Assembly (NCBI GenBank): GCA_004293675.1
Contig: READ01000016.1
Span: forward strand, 1-64,000
DNA length: 64,000 bases
Direction: 5' to 3'
DNA from: Betaproteobacteria bacterium
Lineage (GTDB): Bacteria > Pseudomonadota > Gammaproteobacteria > Burkholderiales > Casimicrobiaceae
In this document: positions 9,128 through 17,829 of the stretch, piece after piece
Position numbering within the stretch: position 1 is the stretch's first letter
How the letters are laid out: each line of letters starts with the position of its first letter
The notes under the pieces: model-generated
What the model was told of the DNA's origin: nothing
The model's input: the letters and a program-made list of their open reading frames with translations, nothing else
Databases searched by the model: none
Translations under genes and position numbers: made by a program

Positions 9128-10384
9128 ATGTCCCTAGTCGTCCATAAATACGGTGGCACCTCGATGGGCTCGATTGAGCGCATCAAGAGTGTTGCCAAGC
9201 GCGTCGCCAAATGGCACGCTGCCGGTCACAAAGTGATCGTTGTTCCATCCGCGATGTCGGGTGAAACCAATCGTTTGCTTGGTTTAGCCAAAGAGATTTC
9301 CGCGGATGCTGATCCGCGCGAGCTCGATCAAATTGCCTCCACCGGCGAGCAGGTTTCCGTGGGATTGCTTGCCATCGCTCTGCAGTCGCTGGGCGTAAAA
9401 GCCAAGAGCTACACGGGCTGGCAAACTGGCATCAAAACCGACAGCTCATTCACCAAAGCGCGCATTGAATCGATTGACGCACAACACTTGTTGGATGACG
9501 TCAACAATGGCATCGTGCCCATCGTGACGGGCTTTCAAGGCGTCGATTCCAAGGGCAACATCACCACGCTTGGCCGTGGTGGTAGCGACACGCAAGCCGT
9601 TGCGGTTGCCGCTGCGATCAAAGCCGACGAATGCCTGATCTACACCGATGTGGATGCGATTTACACGACCGATCCGCGTGTGGTGGCCGAGGCTCGCCCG
9701 CTTAAAGTGATTTCGTTCGAAGAGATGTTTGAGCTCGCATCTTTGGGCTCAAAAGTTTTGCAAATTCGCTCGGTCGAATTCGCTGGAAAGTACAAAGTGC
9801 CAGTGCGCGTACTCTCGAGCTTCACCGAGCACGATATTGATATTGCCGTTGAATCAAAGAGCGGCACCCTGATTACGTTTGAGGAAGATGAACAAATGGA
9901 ACAAGCCGTCGTAGCCGGTATCGCGTTCAATCGCGACGAAGCCAAAATCACATTGCGCGGCGTGCCCGATAGCCCCGGAATCGCCTACAAAATCGTGGGT
10001 CCGATTGGTGAAGCGAACGTCGACATCGACATGATCGTGCAAAACATCGGCGAGAAAGGCACCACGGACTTTTCGTTCACCGTGCATCGCAATGAATTTA
10101 AAAAAGCGATGGAAGTACTCGAATCGCAAGTTCGACCTGCACTCGGTGCGAAAGAAGTCGTGGGCGACGACAAGGTCTGCAAAGTCTCAATCGTTGGCAT
10201 CGGTATGCGCTCGCATGTGGGCATCGCCGCCACCATGTTCAAAGCCCTAGCGGACGAAAACATCAATATCCAGATGATCACCACCAGCGAGATCAAAACC
10301 TCGGTCTTGGTGGAAGATAAGTACATGGAATTGGCGGTGCGTGCGTTACACAAGGCCTTTGGGTTGGATCAACCGCCCGCGTAG
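9128..10384 (+). CDS. lysC: Aspartate kinase
   Basis: A 418-residue enzyme phosphorylating aspartate, the first step to lysine, threonine and methionine. It opens with VHKYGGTSMG (KYGGTS 7-12), and carries the GRGGSDTQAVAVAAA nucleotide region and two C-terminal ACT domains (about residues 265-410), including VSIVGIGMRSHVGIA. These make it the monofunctional, allosterically inhibited type. The gene stands alone between an intergenic repeat and tRNA-Ser. Confidence 0.97.
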   Translation: MSLVVHKYGGTSMGSIERIKSVAKRVAKWHAAGHKVIVVPSAMSGETNRLLGLAKEISADADPRELDQIASTGEQVSVGLLAIALQSLGVKAKSYTGWQTGIKTDSSFTKARIESIDAQHLLDDVNNGIVPIVTGFQGVDSKGNITTLGRGGSDTQAVAVAAAIKADECLIYTDVDAIYTTDPRVVAEARPLKVISFEEMFELASLGSKVLQIRSVEFAGKYKVPVRVLSSFTEHDIDIAVESKSGTLITFEEDEQMEQAVVAGIAFNRDEAKITLRGVPDSPGIAYKIVGPIGEANVDIDMIVQNIGEKGTTDFSFTVHRNEFKKAMEVLESQVRPALGAKEVVGDDKVCKVSIVGIGMRSHVGIAATMFKALADENINIQMITTSEIKTSVLVEDKYMELAVRALHKAFGLDQPPA

Positions 10385-10393
10385 CCGTTGATG

Positions 10394-10424
10394 TTGTGAG
10401 CCGCTGAGCGATTCACGCTACAAT
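10394..10424 (+). promoter_or_regulatory. Possible tRNA-Ser promoter
   Basis: TTGTGA (10394-10399) and TACAAT (10419-10424) are spaced by 19 bases and end 10 bases before the tRNA. The spacing is longer than ideal, so this is tentative. Confidence 0.35.
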
Positions 10425-10434
10425 GGAGAGCTTC

Positions 10435-10527
10435 GGAGACGTGACCGAGAGGCCGAAGGTGCTCCCCTGCTAAGGGAGTATACGGTGATGAACTGTATCA
10501 AGGGTTCGAATCCCTTCGTCTCCGCCA
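10435..10527 (+). tRNA. serX: tRNA-Ser (anticodon GCT)
   Basis: A class II tRNA of 93 bases including an encoded CCA. Acceptor stem GGAGACG pairs with CGTCTCC. The anticodon stem CTCCC/GGGAG holds the loop CTGCTAA with anticodon GCT at 10469-10471. There is the long variable arm expected for serine, and a T arm AAGGG-TTCGAAT-CCCTT. It reads AGC/AGU codons. A hairpin terminator follows at 10581-10607. The symbol is generic. Confidence 0.96.
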
Positions 10528-10580
10528 GTGACATAGAACGCATAACAAAAAATAACTGCATACTGTCGCATACTGTTCAT

Positions 10581-10607
10581 AAAGCCCTGATTTATCAGGG
10601 CTTTTTT
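10581..10607. terminator. Bidirectional-looking terminator between tRNA-Ser and pgaD
   Basis: Stem AAAGCCCTGA/TCAGGGCTTT followed by a six-T run on the plus strand. It can end the tRNA transcript; on the minus strand it lies just after pgaD but has only a short T run. Confidence 0.75.
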
Positions 10608-10651
10608 CATCTCTGGATATCGGGTTTATCGCAAGGCGTCGCCTTGTCGCC

Positions 10652-11473
10652 TCATTCTGTTGCAGGTTGGCGTCGATTTTTTCGCATATTGGTTTTGATC
10701 GCCGCGACCAATAGCTGGCGTGAGCCGAGTTGCTCATTGTTTATCGACGAGATGGCGCTGCTCGCTATGGCGGCAGCTGGTGCGCACTGCGCCGCGCTGT
10801 CCTCGCTCGCGTTTTCATCTGTTGGCGCAGCGGTTTTGACAAGCGCCGCCGTCTCCGAGGGTGGCGCGGTCTCGGCAACTGAACCCACTTCGGCGAGTGC
10901 AGCCGCTTCGGCGAGTGCAGCCGCCTCGGCGAGTGCAGTCGGTTCGGCATGTTCAGCCGCCAGTGATTGCGCCGCTGCTTCTGCAGTTTCCGCTGCTGCG
11001 AGCAGCGCTTTGCCATAGAGTGCGCTGGGATCGGTGTCGACAGTCACGATTCTTGCGCTGGCGTCGTGGTAGGCAACGACGCGACGCGCGCCTTGCCACG
11101 ATTGCACGGCCTCGACGGACGTTTGGGTCATACCTGCCAGCGCTGCCGTATCGAGGTTGGGAATTGCTTTGCGGCGACTCTTGCCGTGGAATCGCCAATA
11201 TTGAATCAACGACCAAAGCACCAGTGAGCCGCCACAAACGCCGATGACCGTGAGATAGATCGGCAAGAGCCGCAGCAGCTCCGCGCTACCCTTGCGATCA
11301 ACGAACTGGACAATAACCGTGTCGTAGCCAAAGTACCAACCCAGCAATGTAAAGAGCGGTAGCCACAACATAAACCACAGTAACCAACCGACTGATTTCA
11401 CAAACGCCCACGAGCGACGTGGCGTTGCCAGCTCCAAGTTGGGCGAATCAATGATGAGATCTTTGTGGTCCAT
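10652..11473 (-). CDS. pgaD: PgaD-like PNAG synthesis protein with Ala-rich tail
   Basis: A 273-residue inner-membrane protein. The N-terminal 160 residues fit PgaD, the small subunit that stabilises the PgaC poly-N-acetylglucosamine synthase: two transmembrane segments (about 26-50 and 68-92) and the WRFHGKSRRK region after them. The C-terminal 110 residues are a low-complexity Ala/Glu-rich extension. It contains repeated LAEAAA, encoded by four 18-base tandem units at 10889-10960. PgaD proteins are usually shorter, so the tail is an add-on prone to length change. It starts 18 bases after pgaC. The assignment rests on position and topology. Confidence 0.75.
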   Translation of the reverse strand: MDHKDLIIDSPNLELATPRRSWAFVKSVGWLLWFMLWLPLFTLLGWYFGYDTVIVQFVDRKGSAELLRLLPIYLTVIGVCGGSLVLWSLIQYWRFHGKSRRKAIPNLDTAALAGMTQTSVEAVQSWQGARRVVAYHDASARIVTVDTDPSALYGKALLAAAETAEAAAQSLAAEHAEPTALAEAAALAEAAALAEVGSVAETAPPSETAALVKTAAPTDENASEDSAAQCAPAAAIASSAISSINNEQLGSRQLLVAAIKTNMRKNRRQPATE

Positions 11474-11491
11474 CCTGGGTGAAACAGGGCC

Positions 11492-12802
11492 TTACGGCGT
11501 GTCCGTCGCCTTTCGTAAGCCGCGGTCCGGGCTCACCCACGTAGCGCGAGCACCTTTGCCTCGTAGGAGCACCTTCGGGAGCGCTGCCACCGTCGTCGTC
11601 AGGCTTAGCAGCCAATAGGCGATCGGATACCAAATCATCCACACGTAATAGCGCAGCAAATCGCGCTCGTACCGTGAGTCGATCATCATGCTCACGAGTA
11701 ATTGCATCAAGCAGGTGAAACCTACGATGACGCCATGCCAGCCGGGGGCAACTGATCCAACGTGCAAGCCACCAGGAACGCCTGGCCAGAGCATCGTCAG
11801 TGCCCACAAAAATAATACGAGTGCCATGCAGTTGGCCCATACCACGCTGGTCACATATTCGATAAAAATCGGCCACATACGTCGCTGCCGCCAACTGGAA
11901 AACATCGGCCAATACTTCATCATTACCTGAATGCCGCCCATGGCCCAACGAACGCGTTGCTTCCATAGGCCGCTCAGGGTTTCGGGCATCAAAATCCAAA
12001 CCAGCGCGCGTGGTTCGTAATGCACCTCCCAATGCTTGGTTTGCATTTTCCAGCTAACGTCGATGTCTTCACACATCATGTCGGGGCTCCAATACCCGAT
12101 TTGATGCAGCGCGGTGCGGCGAAACATTGCGCAGACACCTGAGACGGTGAAAATACGCCCGTAGGTTCGTTGGGCGCGTTTAATCAAGCCGATGATTGAG
12201 GAAAACTCTCCGACTTGAATTTTCCCAAGCAGCGTCGAGCGTGTACGAATCCGTGGGTTGCCGGTCACGGCACCGACACGGTTGGAAAACAAGAAGTGCC
12301 GGAGCAACCACGAAATGCAGTGTGGATCAAGAATCGCATCGCCATCGATACACAGCAAATATTCGCTGTTGGCAATCACCGCCGCCGTGTTGAGCCCCAC
12401 GGCCTTGCCCTGGTTCTTCGCCTGGTGAATTACCCGTAAGCGCGGAAAACGTGGCAAAAGGCTATCGAGAATTTCGCCAGTGCGATCTTTGCTGCCATCG
12501 TTGATGCAAATAATCTCGAAATCGGGATAGTGCATTTTGTCGAGCGCAGTGACGACCTCTTCGACATTGTCCTCCTCGTTGTAACAAGGCACGATGATGC
12601 TGACCTTCGGGTGCGATGGGAGCTCTGGTTCTGCATCAGGATCGGCGGAGTCTTTTCGTTCGTAACGGAAAAAGTACCAGGCACCGCCGATCATCCACAT
12701 CCACGCCATAAAGAGCGGGTAGTAATAGACGAAATCGAACAGCGGTCGCAGCAGCGTGTGATCGTGAATCCATTGCGTGTGAGCGACCAGCCAGTCCATC
12801 AT
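11492..12802 (-). CDS. pgaC: Poly-beta-1,6-N-acetylglucosamine synthase (PgaC type)
   Basis: A 436-residue processive family 2 glycosyltransferase of the inner membrane. Visible are an N-terminal transmembrane segment, KVSIIVPCYNEEDNVEEV, the metal-binding region LLCIDGDAIL, MCEDIDVSW (catalytic Asp region) and the processive QRVRW motif, then C-terminal membrane segments. The order matches PgaC, which polymerises UDP-GlcNAc into the biofilm polysaccharide PNAG. pgaD lies downstream and a small exported protein gene lies 6 bases upstream. The usual export and deacetylation genes pgaA and pgaB are not in the window. Confidence 0.92.
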   Translation of the reverse strand: MMDWLVAHTQWIHDHTLLRPLFDFVYYYPLFMAWMWMIGGAWYFFRYERKDSADPDAEPELPSHPKVSIIVPCYNEEDNVEEVVTALDKMHYPDFEIICINDGSKDRTGEILDSLLPRFPRLRVIHQAKNQGKAVGLNTAAVIANSEYLLCIDGDAILDPHCISWLLRHFLFSNRVGAVTGNPRIRTRSTLLGKIQVGEFSSIIGLIKRAQRTYGRIFTVSGVCAMFRRTALHQIGYWSPDMMCEDIDVSWKMQTKHWEVHYEPRALVWILMPETLSGLWKQRVRWAMGGIQVMMKYWPMFSSWRQRRMWPIFIEYVTSVVWANCMALVLFLWALTMLWPGVPGGLHVGSVAPGWHGVIVGFTCLMQLLVSMMIDSRYERDLLRYYVWMIWYPIAYWLLSLTTTVAALPKVLLRGKGARATWVSPDRGLRKATDTP

Positions 12803-12808
12803 GTCCCG

Positions 12809-13099
12809 CTATCGCTTCAGTGGATAGGTTTCGATGGAAACGGCGCGCTTGAGCACGCTCACATGAGCCTCGCTCGCGTCACTCACATTGTGTCCAGCAA
12901 CTGACGAGTGCCTAAAACCATTGGCGTTGGCTATTTCCAATGATCGCGTGACAGTTTCGGCGGCGCCTTCTTCGTCGTCATGCGCATGATTGGTAAGCGC
13001 GTTATACGATGCATCGGCGCAAGCCCACGAGGAGCTCGCCGCCACTGCCAAAGCGAGCAGTTTGCAGGCGAAAATCGAGCGGAAACGAAGCGCGGTCAT
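12809..13099 (-). CDS. Small exported protein of the pga operon, function unknown
   Basis: A 96-residue protein preceded by a good AAGGAG ribosome site and ending 6 bases before pgaC, so it is almost certainly translated and in the operon. The N-terminus is basic, then hydrophobic (CKLLALAVAASSSWA), then CADA, which reads as a signal peptide with a cleavage site near residue 29. The mature part is about 67 residues, polar, rich in Ala, Ser, His and Asn, with no motif recognised. Position suggests a periplasmic accessory to PNAG synthesis, but no homology is claimed. Confidence 0.75.
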   Translation of the reverse strand: MTALRFRSIFACKLLALAVAASSSWACADASYNALTNHAHDDEEGAAETVTRSLEIANANGFRHSSVAGHNVSDASEAHVSVLKRAVSIETYPLKR

Positions 13100-13107
13100 G
13101 GGTCTCC

Positions 13108-13326
13108 TTATCGGCGAAACCAGCTGTTGATATTGGAGCTCTCGCCAAACGAGCGCTGCCCCGTCCGTTTGTTGTTGGAATCCGAACATTGAGGTTGAGC
13201 AAATGACTCTTCTGCCTTGATTTTATTAGTTATTTTCAGTATTGCCGCAATTTCGGCGTGATCGCGATGCAAGAAGGGTCTCAATTGTTTCAATTTGTCC
13301 AATAGCGGTCGCAGTGGTGCGACCAA
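13108..13326 (-). CDS. Possible small ORF upstream of the pga operon
   Basis: A 72-codon frame beginning with TTG and ending 8 bases before the start of the exported pga protein. The product is basic with a helical middle (residues 5-38). It has no clear ribosome site and an unusual start, so it may be only a leader region that happens to be open. No family recognised. The rest of the gap up to 13432 shows nothing else. Confidence 0.25.
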   Translation of the reverse strand: MVAPLRPLLDKLKQLRPFLHRDHAEIAAILKITNKIKAEESFAQPQCSDSNNKRTGQRSFGESSNINSWFRR

Positions 13327-13432
13327 TTCAGACCGCGATCTAGTCGTAATCGGCCTGCGCGGCGCAGTGCGGTCGGTGCCAATGAGCCGAGCTACCCCGC
13401 GTGATCGGGGCTCATTCGGTTCTGGGACTCGT

Positions 13433-15229
13433 TTAAAGTCTGCGTTTTAGGATGTAGCGCCATGAGGCGAGGGTCGACAACGCCGACGAGCGCGAAACCG
13501 TGGCTCGCAGCTGGTCGCGGCTGATGTTGATGAGCGAATTGCTGCGTGCGTAGTCTTGCGCGAGTGCGCGGATGAGCTCTGGCGACGACTCAAATTTCAT
13601 TTGTGATTGACGCGCCACGGCGTCCTGATAGGCCCTATCGAGCTTCGCCTGTCGTTCTGCGGTTTCGATGGTTTCAGCCGGAACGCGGTACTTGGATGTG
13701 GTTTTTCTGACCTGAACGAAATCGTCTCGCAAGGTGTAGCGCGTCCACAGATTCCAGTCTTCGAGCTGATCCATGTCCTCGGCGAAACCGCCATTGGCCT
13801 CGTACAGGCTGCGGTGAAAGAGTACGGCCTGGATGGGCATAAAGTTGTGGTGCCACATCGTTACCCTCGAAAACGGCTCGTCTGGAATTCGCTCCCAGCG
13901 TATTTCTTCGTAGCTCGCCGTATCGGCGTCAATGAGTTTCGTGGTGGTTCGCCACGCCAGCGCATAGGCGCCTTTGAGTTGAGTTTCTCGAACGGTTTGT
14001 AGAAGGACTTCGAGGTGATCCGCGAAAAACAGATCATCATCATCTAGAAAACAAAGCCACGCGCCCGTTGCTTGTTCGAGTGCAAGGTTCCCCGCAGCCG
14101 ATCGGCCGCGAGCCGGATCAACCCGGAAATAGCGCACGTTGAGTCGGTCGCTGAATTCTTGGCAAACCGGCTGCGCTTCGTCTGAGCCGTCTTCGACGAC
14201 GATCACTTCGATCGGTCGATGGGTTTGCCCAGCCACTGATTGCAATGCTTGCCTAAGAAACGCAGCGCGTTTGTGCGTGCGGATGAGCACCGAAACCAGC
14301 GGTGCGTCCGAGGGCTGTTGGTCACGCGGGGTAAACGGGTGAAACGCACCATCGCGGCGGATTTCGTAGCCCCATCCGGCGAAGCGCGGTTCAAAATTCG
14401 GGGCGCTGACGCGGCTGCGCCAAAAGTATCGATAGTTGCGGCCAAACTTAAGGATCGCCTTTGCGATGCCGACTCGTCGCCCAGGAAAGCTCTGCGGCAG
14501 CAACATTTCAGCGCCGGCCATGGCCAGTCCGCTTAATATTTGCTTGTGGCCGCTGTAGCGCGCACGAAGGCACAAGTTGGCATAAATTCCCTGAAGCGCC
14601 TGAAGTGGCTTGACTTCGTCAGGCTTGGAGTAGGTGTGATGAACCACCGCCGCGCGAGGCACGTATTTCAGCCGGAATCCAGCGCAGCGCAACCGCCACG
14701 AAAGATCAACGTCCTCGCCGTACATAAAAATACGTGGCTCGAAGCCGCCCACTTTTTGCATGGCTTGGGTACGCAGCAAAACCGCCGCAGCGCTGAACCA
14801 TTCAGTGTCGAGCGAGACCGGATCGTAGAGCTTAGGGTGCTCAAACGGTATCTGGCGCATCTCCCACGCCGCGATGTCGGGCGGATCGGAGCGTGCCATC
14901 GCGCTTAACAGCTCAAGTGCACCGGCTTCGGGGATCGCGTCTTGGTTCAGCACCAAAACAAACTCAGAACTGCTGTGTGCGAGCAATCGATTGATGCCCG
15001 GACCAAAGCCCAGATTGCCTTCGCCGCCTTGCGCCGAAACGCGGAGTCCTTGGGCGCGAGCACCTTCGTACATCGCAAATACGTCGCCGGCGACCGGTGC
15101 ACCGCCGTCGTTGTGCCAAACCCGCAGGTGAAGCGGCACGCCGCTTGCGCTTGCTTGTATCAGCGAATTGGCTAACGCCTGAAATTGTTGTGCGTCGGGG
15201 TGAAACGCGATTACTAAGACTTCGATCAT
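13433..15229 (-). CDS. Two-domain family 2 glycosyltransferase
   Basis: A 598-residue cytoplasmic protein with two GT-A domains in tandem. The first (about 1-260) has VLVIAFHP, the donor-binding LVLNQDAIPE and the GEDVDLSWRLR acid region of rhamnosyltransferase-like enzymes. The second (about 310-530) has VSVLIRTHKRAAFLRQAL, VVEDGSD and CFLDDDDLFFADHLEVL. Such double enzymes usually add two sugars or one repeating unit to a surface glycan. It follows the GT4-type gene by 8 bases in an operon with a YheT hydrolase. The acceptor is unknown. Confidence 0.88.
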   Translation of the reverse strand: MIEVLVIAFHPDAQQFQALANSLIQASASGVPLHLRVWHNDGGAPVAGDVFAMYEGARAQGLRVSAQGGEGNLGFGPGINRLLAHSSSEFVLVLNQDAIPEAGALELLSAMARSDPPDIAAWEMRQIPFEHPKLYDPVSLDTEWFSAAAVLLRTQAMQKVGGFEPRIFMYGEDVDLSWRLRCAGFRLKYVPRAAVVHHTYSKPDEVKPLQALQGIYANLCLRARYSGHKQILSGLAMAGAEMLLPQSFPGRRVGIAKAILKFGRNYRYFWRSRVSAPNFEPRFAGWGYEIRRDGAFHPFTPRDQQPSDAPLVSVLIRTHKRAAFLRQALQSVAGQTHRPIEVIVVEDGSDEAQPVCQEFSDRLNVRYFRVDPARGRSAAGNLALEQATGAWLCFLDDDDLFFADHLEVLLQTVRETQLKGAYALAWRTTTKLIDADTASYEEIRWERIPDEPFSRVTMWHHNFMPIQAVLFHRSLYEANGGFAEDMDQLEDWNLWTRYTLRDDFVQVRKTTSKYRVPAETIETAERQAKLDRAYQDAVARQSQMKFESSPELIRALAQDYARSNSLINISRDQLRATVSRSSALSTLASWRYILKRRL

Positions 15230-15237
15230 GTCAAATT

Positions 15238-16764
15238 TTAGCGGCTGTGTCGGTCGGCGCGTTCGAGCAGCCAGCGTCTGAGAGGCCGAGGTAAGTAGCT
15301 CAATGCTCGCTCAAATCGATGTGCGGCACGAAGGGTTTGCTGCACGTCGTCGGTGAGCTTGGCGACGTCGCTTGCGTGTGCTCGCTGCGTCGTTAACAAC
15401 AACTCGTGCGACGCCGATAGCGTCGCATTGAGCTCCCCAATCGATCTGTCTCGATTCAGGAGCGTTTGAACGAGTTCTTGGTCGAGCTTTTCGATTTCCG
15501 CGCCGCGCATCGCGTACTGCTTTGCCAGCGCAGCCAGCTCGTTGGTTAGTTCAGTGCTTTTCGACGTGCTAAAGCGCAAGTCGTTGGCGAGGCGAATCAG
15601 CTCGGCGCGGAAGAACGTTGCATTGAGGTGCATTTCAGCGTGGGGAAGCGATTCTGGCCGGTCGATGGGATTAATTGCGGTCTTGATATTGCACGCGTGG
15701 GCACGGTAGACGTCATTGTGCTGATTCACAAACTGCTCGATGCTTGGTAGGCGTTCAGCGGCCCTGGCCGCGTTCTGGCCGAGCTCAATGACTTGCGCTT
15801 GGTTGCTCAAACAATGGGTCATCAGCGCCGCAACCTCCGTCGCATTTGCATCTTTGCGGTAGCGCCACCCGGCTGCCGCGCTCTCAACGCGCTGCCCCAG
15901 TGCACCATCGTCAGGCACCCAAGCGGGCCGACCGGCCCGCCAAACATCACTAAGCGAGTAGCTGAAGCTCTCTGCTTGACGATTGGAAAAAAACACCAAT
16001 TCGCAGCTGTAAGCATCGAGCAGGGCGCTCGTGTCTTCGGGCTGAAACGGACCGTGCAGCCACAGCTTATTCTCAACCAACCACCCCGGCGTGATCTGAC
16101 CGTCGGTGTAGCCGATCAACACCGCTTGCAGATCTTTGGGGAGAGCGGCGACTACGTCGAGCAGAAAGTCGCGCCCTTTGTGCTCGCCCAGCGCACCGAC
16201 AATGCCGATGGGAAATACCGATTGAGTGGGTGCGCCGGCGCTGCGCTGCGCATTGATCGTCTGGTGATGCGCGAGCCCCGGTTCTATCTGGGTGATCGGC
16301 ACGCCGTCCATGAGCTGATCTGTGGCGAGCGCGGCGATGTAGCTCGACGGCACGATGACGGCACTGGCCGCGCGAACGAACGCAAGGCGCGCTTGCTGCT
16401 CCTCTGCATCACAATTGGGGTCACAAAACATGACGTCGTGCAGCGTGACGACATACCGAAGCGACGGCGCACTCGATTGCAGGCGTTTGATCAACCCACG
16501 GCAGGGCGCCAGGGTCGAATGCGCGTGGATGAGCGATCCGGTAACCCCGAGAGCATCAAACGCATTCGCTGAGGATGGAGCGTCTCCCGCGATGTCAAAT
16601 CGTGCAGGCGATTGCTGCTCCAACACGACTTGATCGATCGAAACATGCGCTATGACATCGCCTGTTCTGACTGAGCACAGATCTCGAACATAGCGATCCA
16701 CGCCGCCACCGTTGGGCGGGACGACGTGGATGACCACAGGCTCAGCTTGATCGGTCGAGATCAT
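15238..16764 (-). CDS. Family 4-like glycosyltransferase with C-terminal coiled coil
   Basis: A 508-residue protein. The N-terminus has the GT-B opening VVPPNGGGVDRYVRDL; GIVGALGEHKGRDFL begins the C-terminal half, followed by a region around LLDAYSCELVFFSNRQAESFSYSLSDVWRAG that matches the family's donor-binding half. Residues about 375-490 form a predicted long coiled coil, absent from most GT4 enzymes, ending in a basic RRWLLERADRHSR tail that could touch membrane. Its ATG overlaps the stop of the upstream yheT-like gene (ATGA), and the two-domain GT2 follows after 8 bases. Confidence 0.82.
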   Translation of the reverse strand: MISTDQAEPVVIHVVPPNGGGVDRYVRDLCSVRTGDVIAHVSIDQVVLEQQSPARFDIAGDAPSSANAFDALGVTGSLIHAHSTLAPCRGLIKRLQSSAPSLRYVVTLHDVMFCDPNCDAEEQQARLAFVRAASAVIVPSSYIAALATDQLMDGVPITQIEPGLAHHQTINAQRSAGAPTQSVFPIGIVGALGEHKGRDFLLDVVAALPKDLQAVLIGYTDGQITPGWLVENKLWLHGPFQPEDTSALLDAYSCELVFFSNRQAESFSYSLSDVWRAGRPAWVPDDGALGQRVESAAAGWRYRKDANATEVAALMTHCLSNQAQVIELGQNAARAAERLPSIEQFVNQHNDVYRAHACNIKTAINPIDRPESLPHAEMHLNATFFRAELIRLANDLRFSTSKSTELTNELAALAKQYAMRGAEIEKLDQELVQTLLNRDRSIGELNATLSASHELLLTTQRAHASDVAKLTDDVQQTLRAAHRFERALSYLPRPLRRWLLERADRHSR

Positions 16765-17783
16765 GGGGTGGCACCCGACCGGGCGTCGGCACCCTTGCGT
16801 GAATCGGAACTATCAGCGCCAGCGGCGGAGAAGAACGCAGTCAACCGCTTCGCCAACCAGTCAAGCTTGCCCGGAAAACCGGCGGTGACGAACCCAACGT
16901 GTCCGCCATCTTTAGGTTGTTCGAGCGTTACGTTGTCGGGCATTTCGGCATCGTTCGGGAAGAGTGACGCCGGCACGAACGGGTCGTTCATCGCGTTGAG
17001 CAGCAAAAAAGGTACGCGGATTTTGGCGATGAAACCGCGCGACGAGGCGCGGTGGTAGTAATCCCAAGCGCTCGTGTAGCCGTGGGTTGGCGCGGTGTAG
17101 TGCTCGTCAAACTGCGGGAAGCTTTTGGGGGTCGCCAGAAAGCCTTTTTCACGCAAATGCGGATGAGTTTGCATGCGCCGGGTGTAGCTCGCGCCCATGG
17201 CGTTCATGAAGTAGCGATTGAAAATCCAGTTTTTGGGATGTAGGATCGCCTCGGCCGAGATACCCAAATCCAGCGGGTTTGAGACGGATGCGGCGGCGGC
17301 AATAATGGCTTTGGCTGCCTCGCCTTGCTCACCGCACCATTTGGTTAACGCGTTGCCGCCGAGCGAAACGCCGACCGCGTAAATCGTTCGCGTTGGGAAG
17401 CGGGCGCGCATTTCCCGAAGCACGGTGTCGCAATGGGCGCTGTCGCCGGAATGGTACGAGCGGGGCAGGCGATTGGGTTCACCCGAGCAGCCGCGAAAGT
17501 GCGCAACCATGCCCGACCAGCCGCGCGCATTGGCGGCAACCATCGTGTGTCGGCAATATTGGGAGTCGCTGGAGCCTTCGAGCCCGTGAAAAAACACGAT
17601 CAGCGGTTGCGCCGAGTCGGCAGCTCCCGCCCAGTCCAAATCGATGAAATCCCCGTCATCGAGCTCGTAACGTTCGCGACGATAGTCAACCTGCGGACGC
17701 CGCAAAAATTGCGCATAAACGCTCTGCAGGTGGCCGCTAGGCAGCCACCAGGGGCGCTGATACGTGGAAACGATGCGAGGCAT
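16761..17783 (-). CDS. YheT-type alpha/beta hydrolase
   Basis: A 340-residue hydrolase of the COG0429 group. It begins with the family-typical WWLPSGHLQSVYAQFLRR, has the oxyanion region FFHGLEGSS and the nucleophile elbow GVSLGGNAL, and ends with a catalytic His in KDGGHVGFV. The start is set at MPRIVSTYQ (17783), because the extra 30 residues upstream are not family-like. It leads an operon with two glycosyltransferases, coupled by ATGA overlap. Substrate is unknown; esterase or lipase activity is a family expectation only. Confidence 0.88.
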   Translation of the reverse strand: MPRIVSTYQRPWWLPSGHLQSVYAQFLRRPQVDYRRERYELDDGDFIDLDWAGAADSAQPLIVFFHGLEGSSDSQYCRHTMVAANARGWSGMVAHFRGCSGEPNRLPRSYHSGDSAHCDTVLREMRARFPTRTIYAVGVSLGGNALTKWCGEQGEAAKAIIAAAASVSNPLDLGISAEAILHPKNWIFNRYFMNAMGASYTRRMQTHPHLREKGFLATPKSFPQFDEHYTAPTHGYTSAWDYYHRASSRGFIAKIRVPFLLLNAMNDPFVPASLFPNDAEMPDNVTLEQPKDGGHVGFVTAGFPGKLDWLAKRLTAFFSAAGADSSDSRKGADARSGATP

Positions 17784-17829
17784 AGAGGCATTGTAGAAGC
17801 GCCGCGCCGCTAAGGTGTTAAGAGCGGTG

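Noticed and set aside
10485-11018. Plus-strand Ala/Ser-rich frame of 177 codons opposite pgaD
   Set aside because: It reads through tRNA-Ser and the antisense of the pgaD tandem repeats; its low complexity comes from those repeats.
15793-16572. Plus-strand 259-codon frame opposite the GT4-like gene
   Set aside because: Antisense of a well-supported glycosyltransferase; no recognisable domain.
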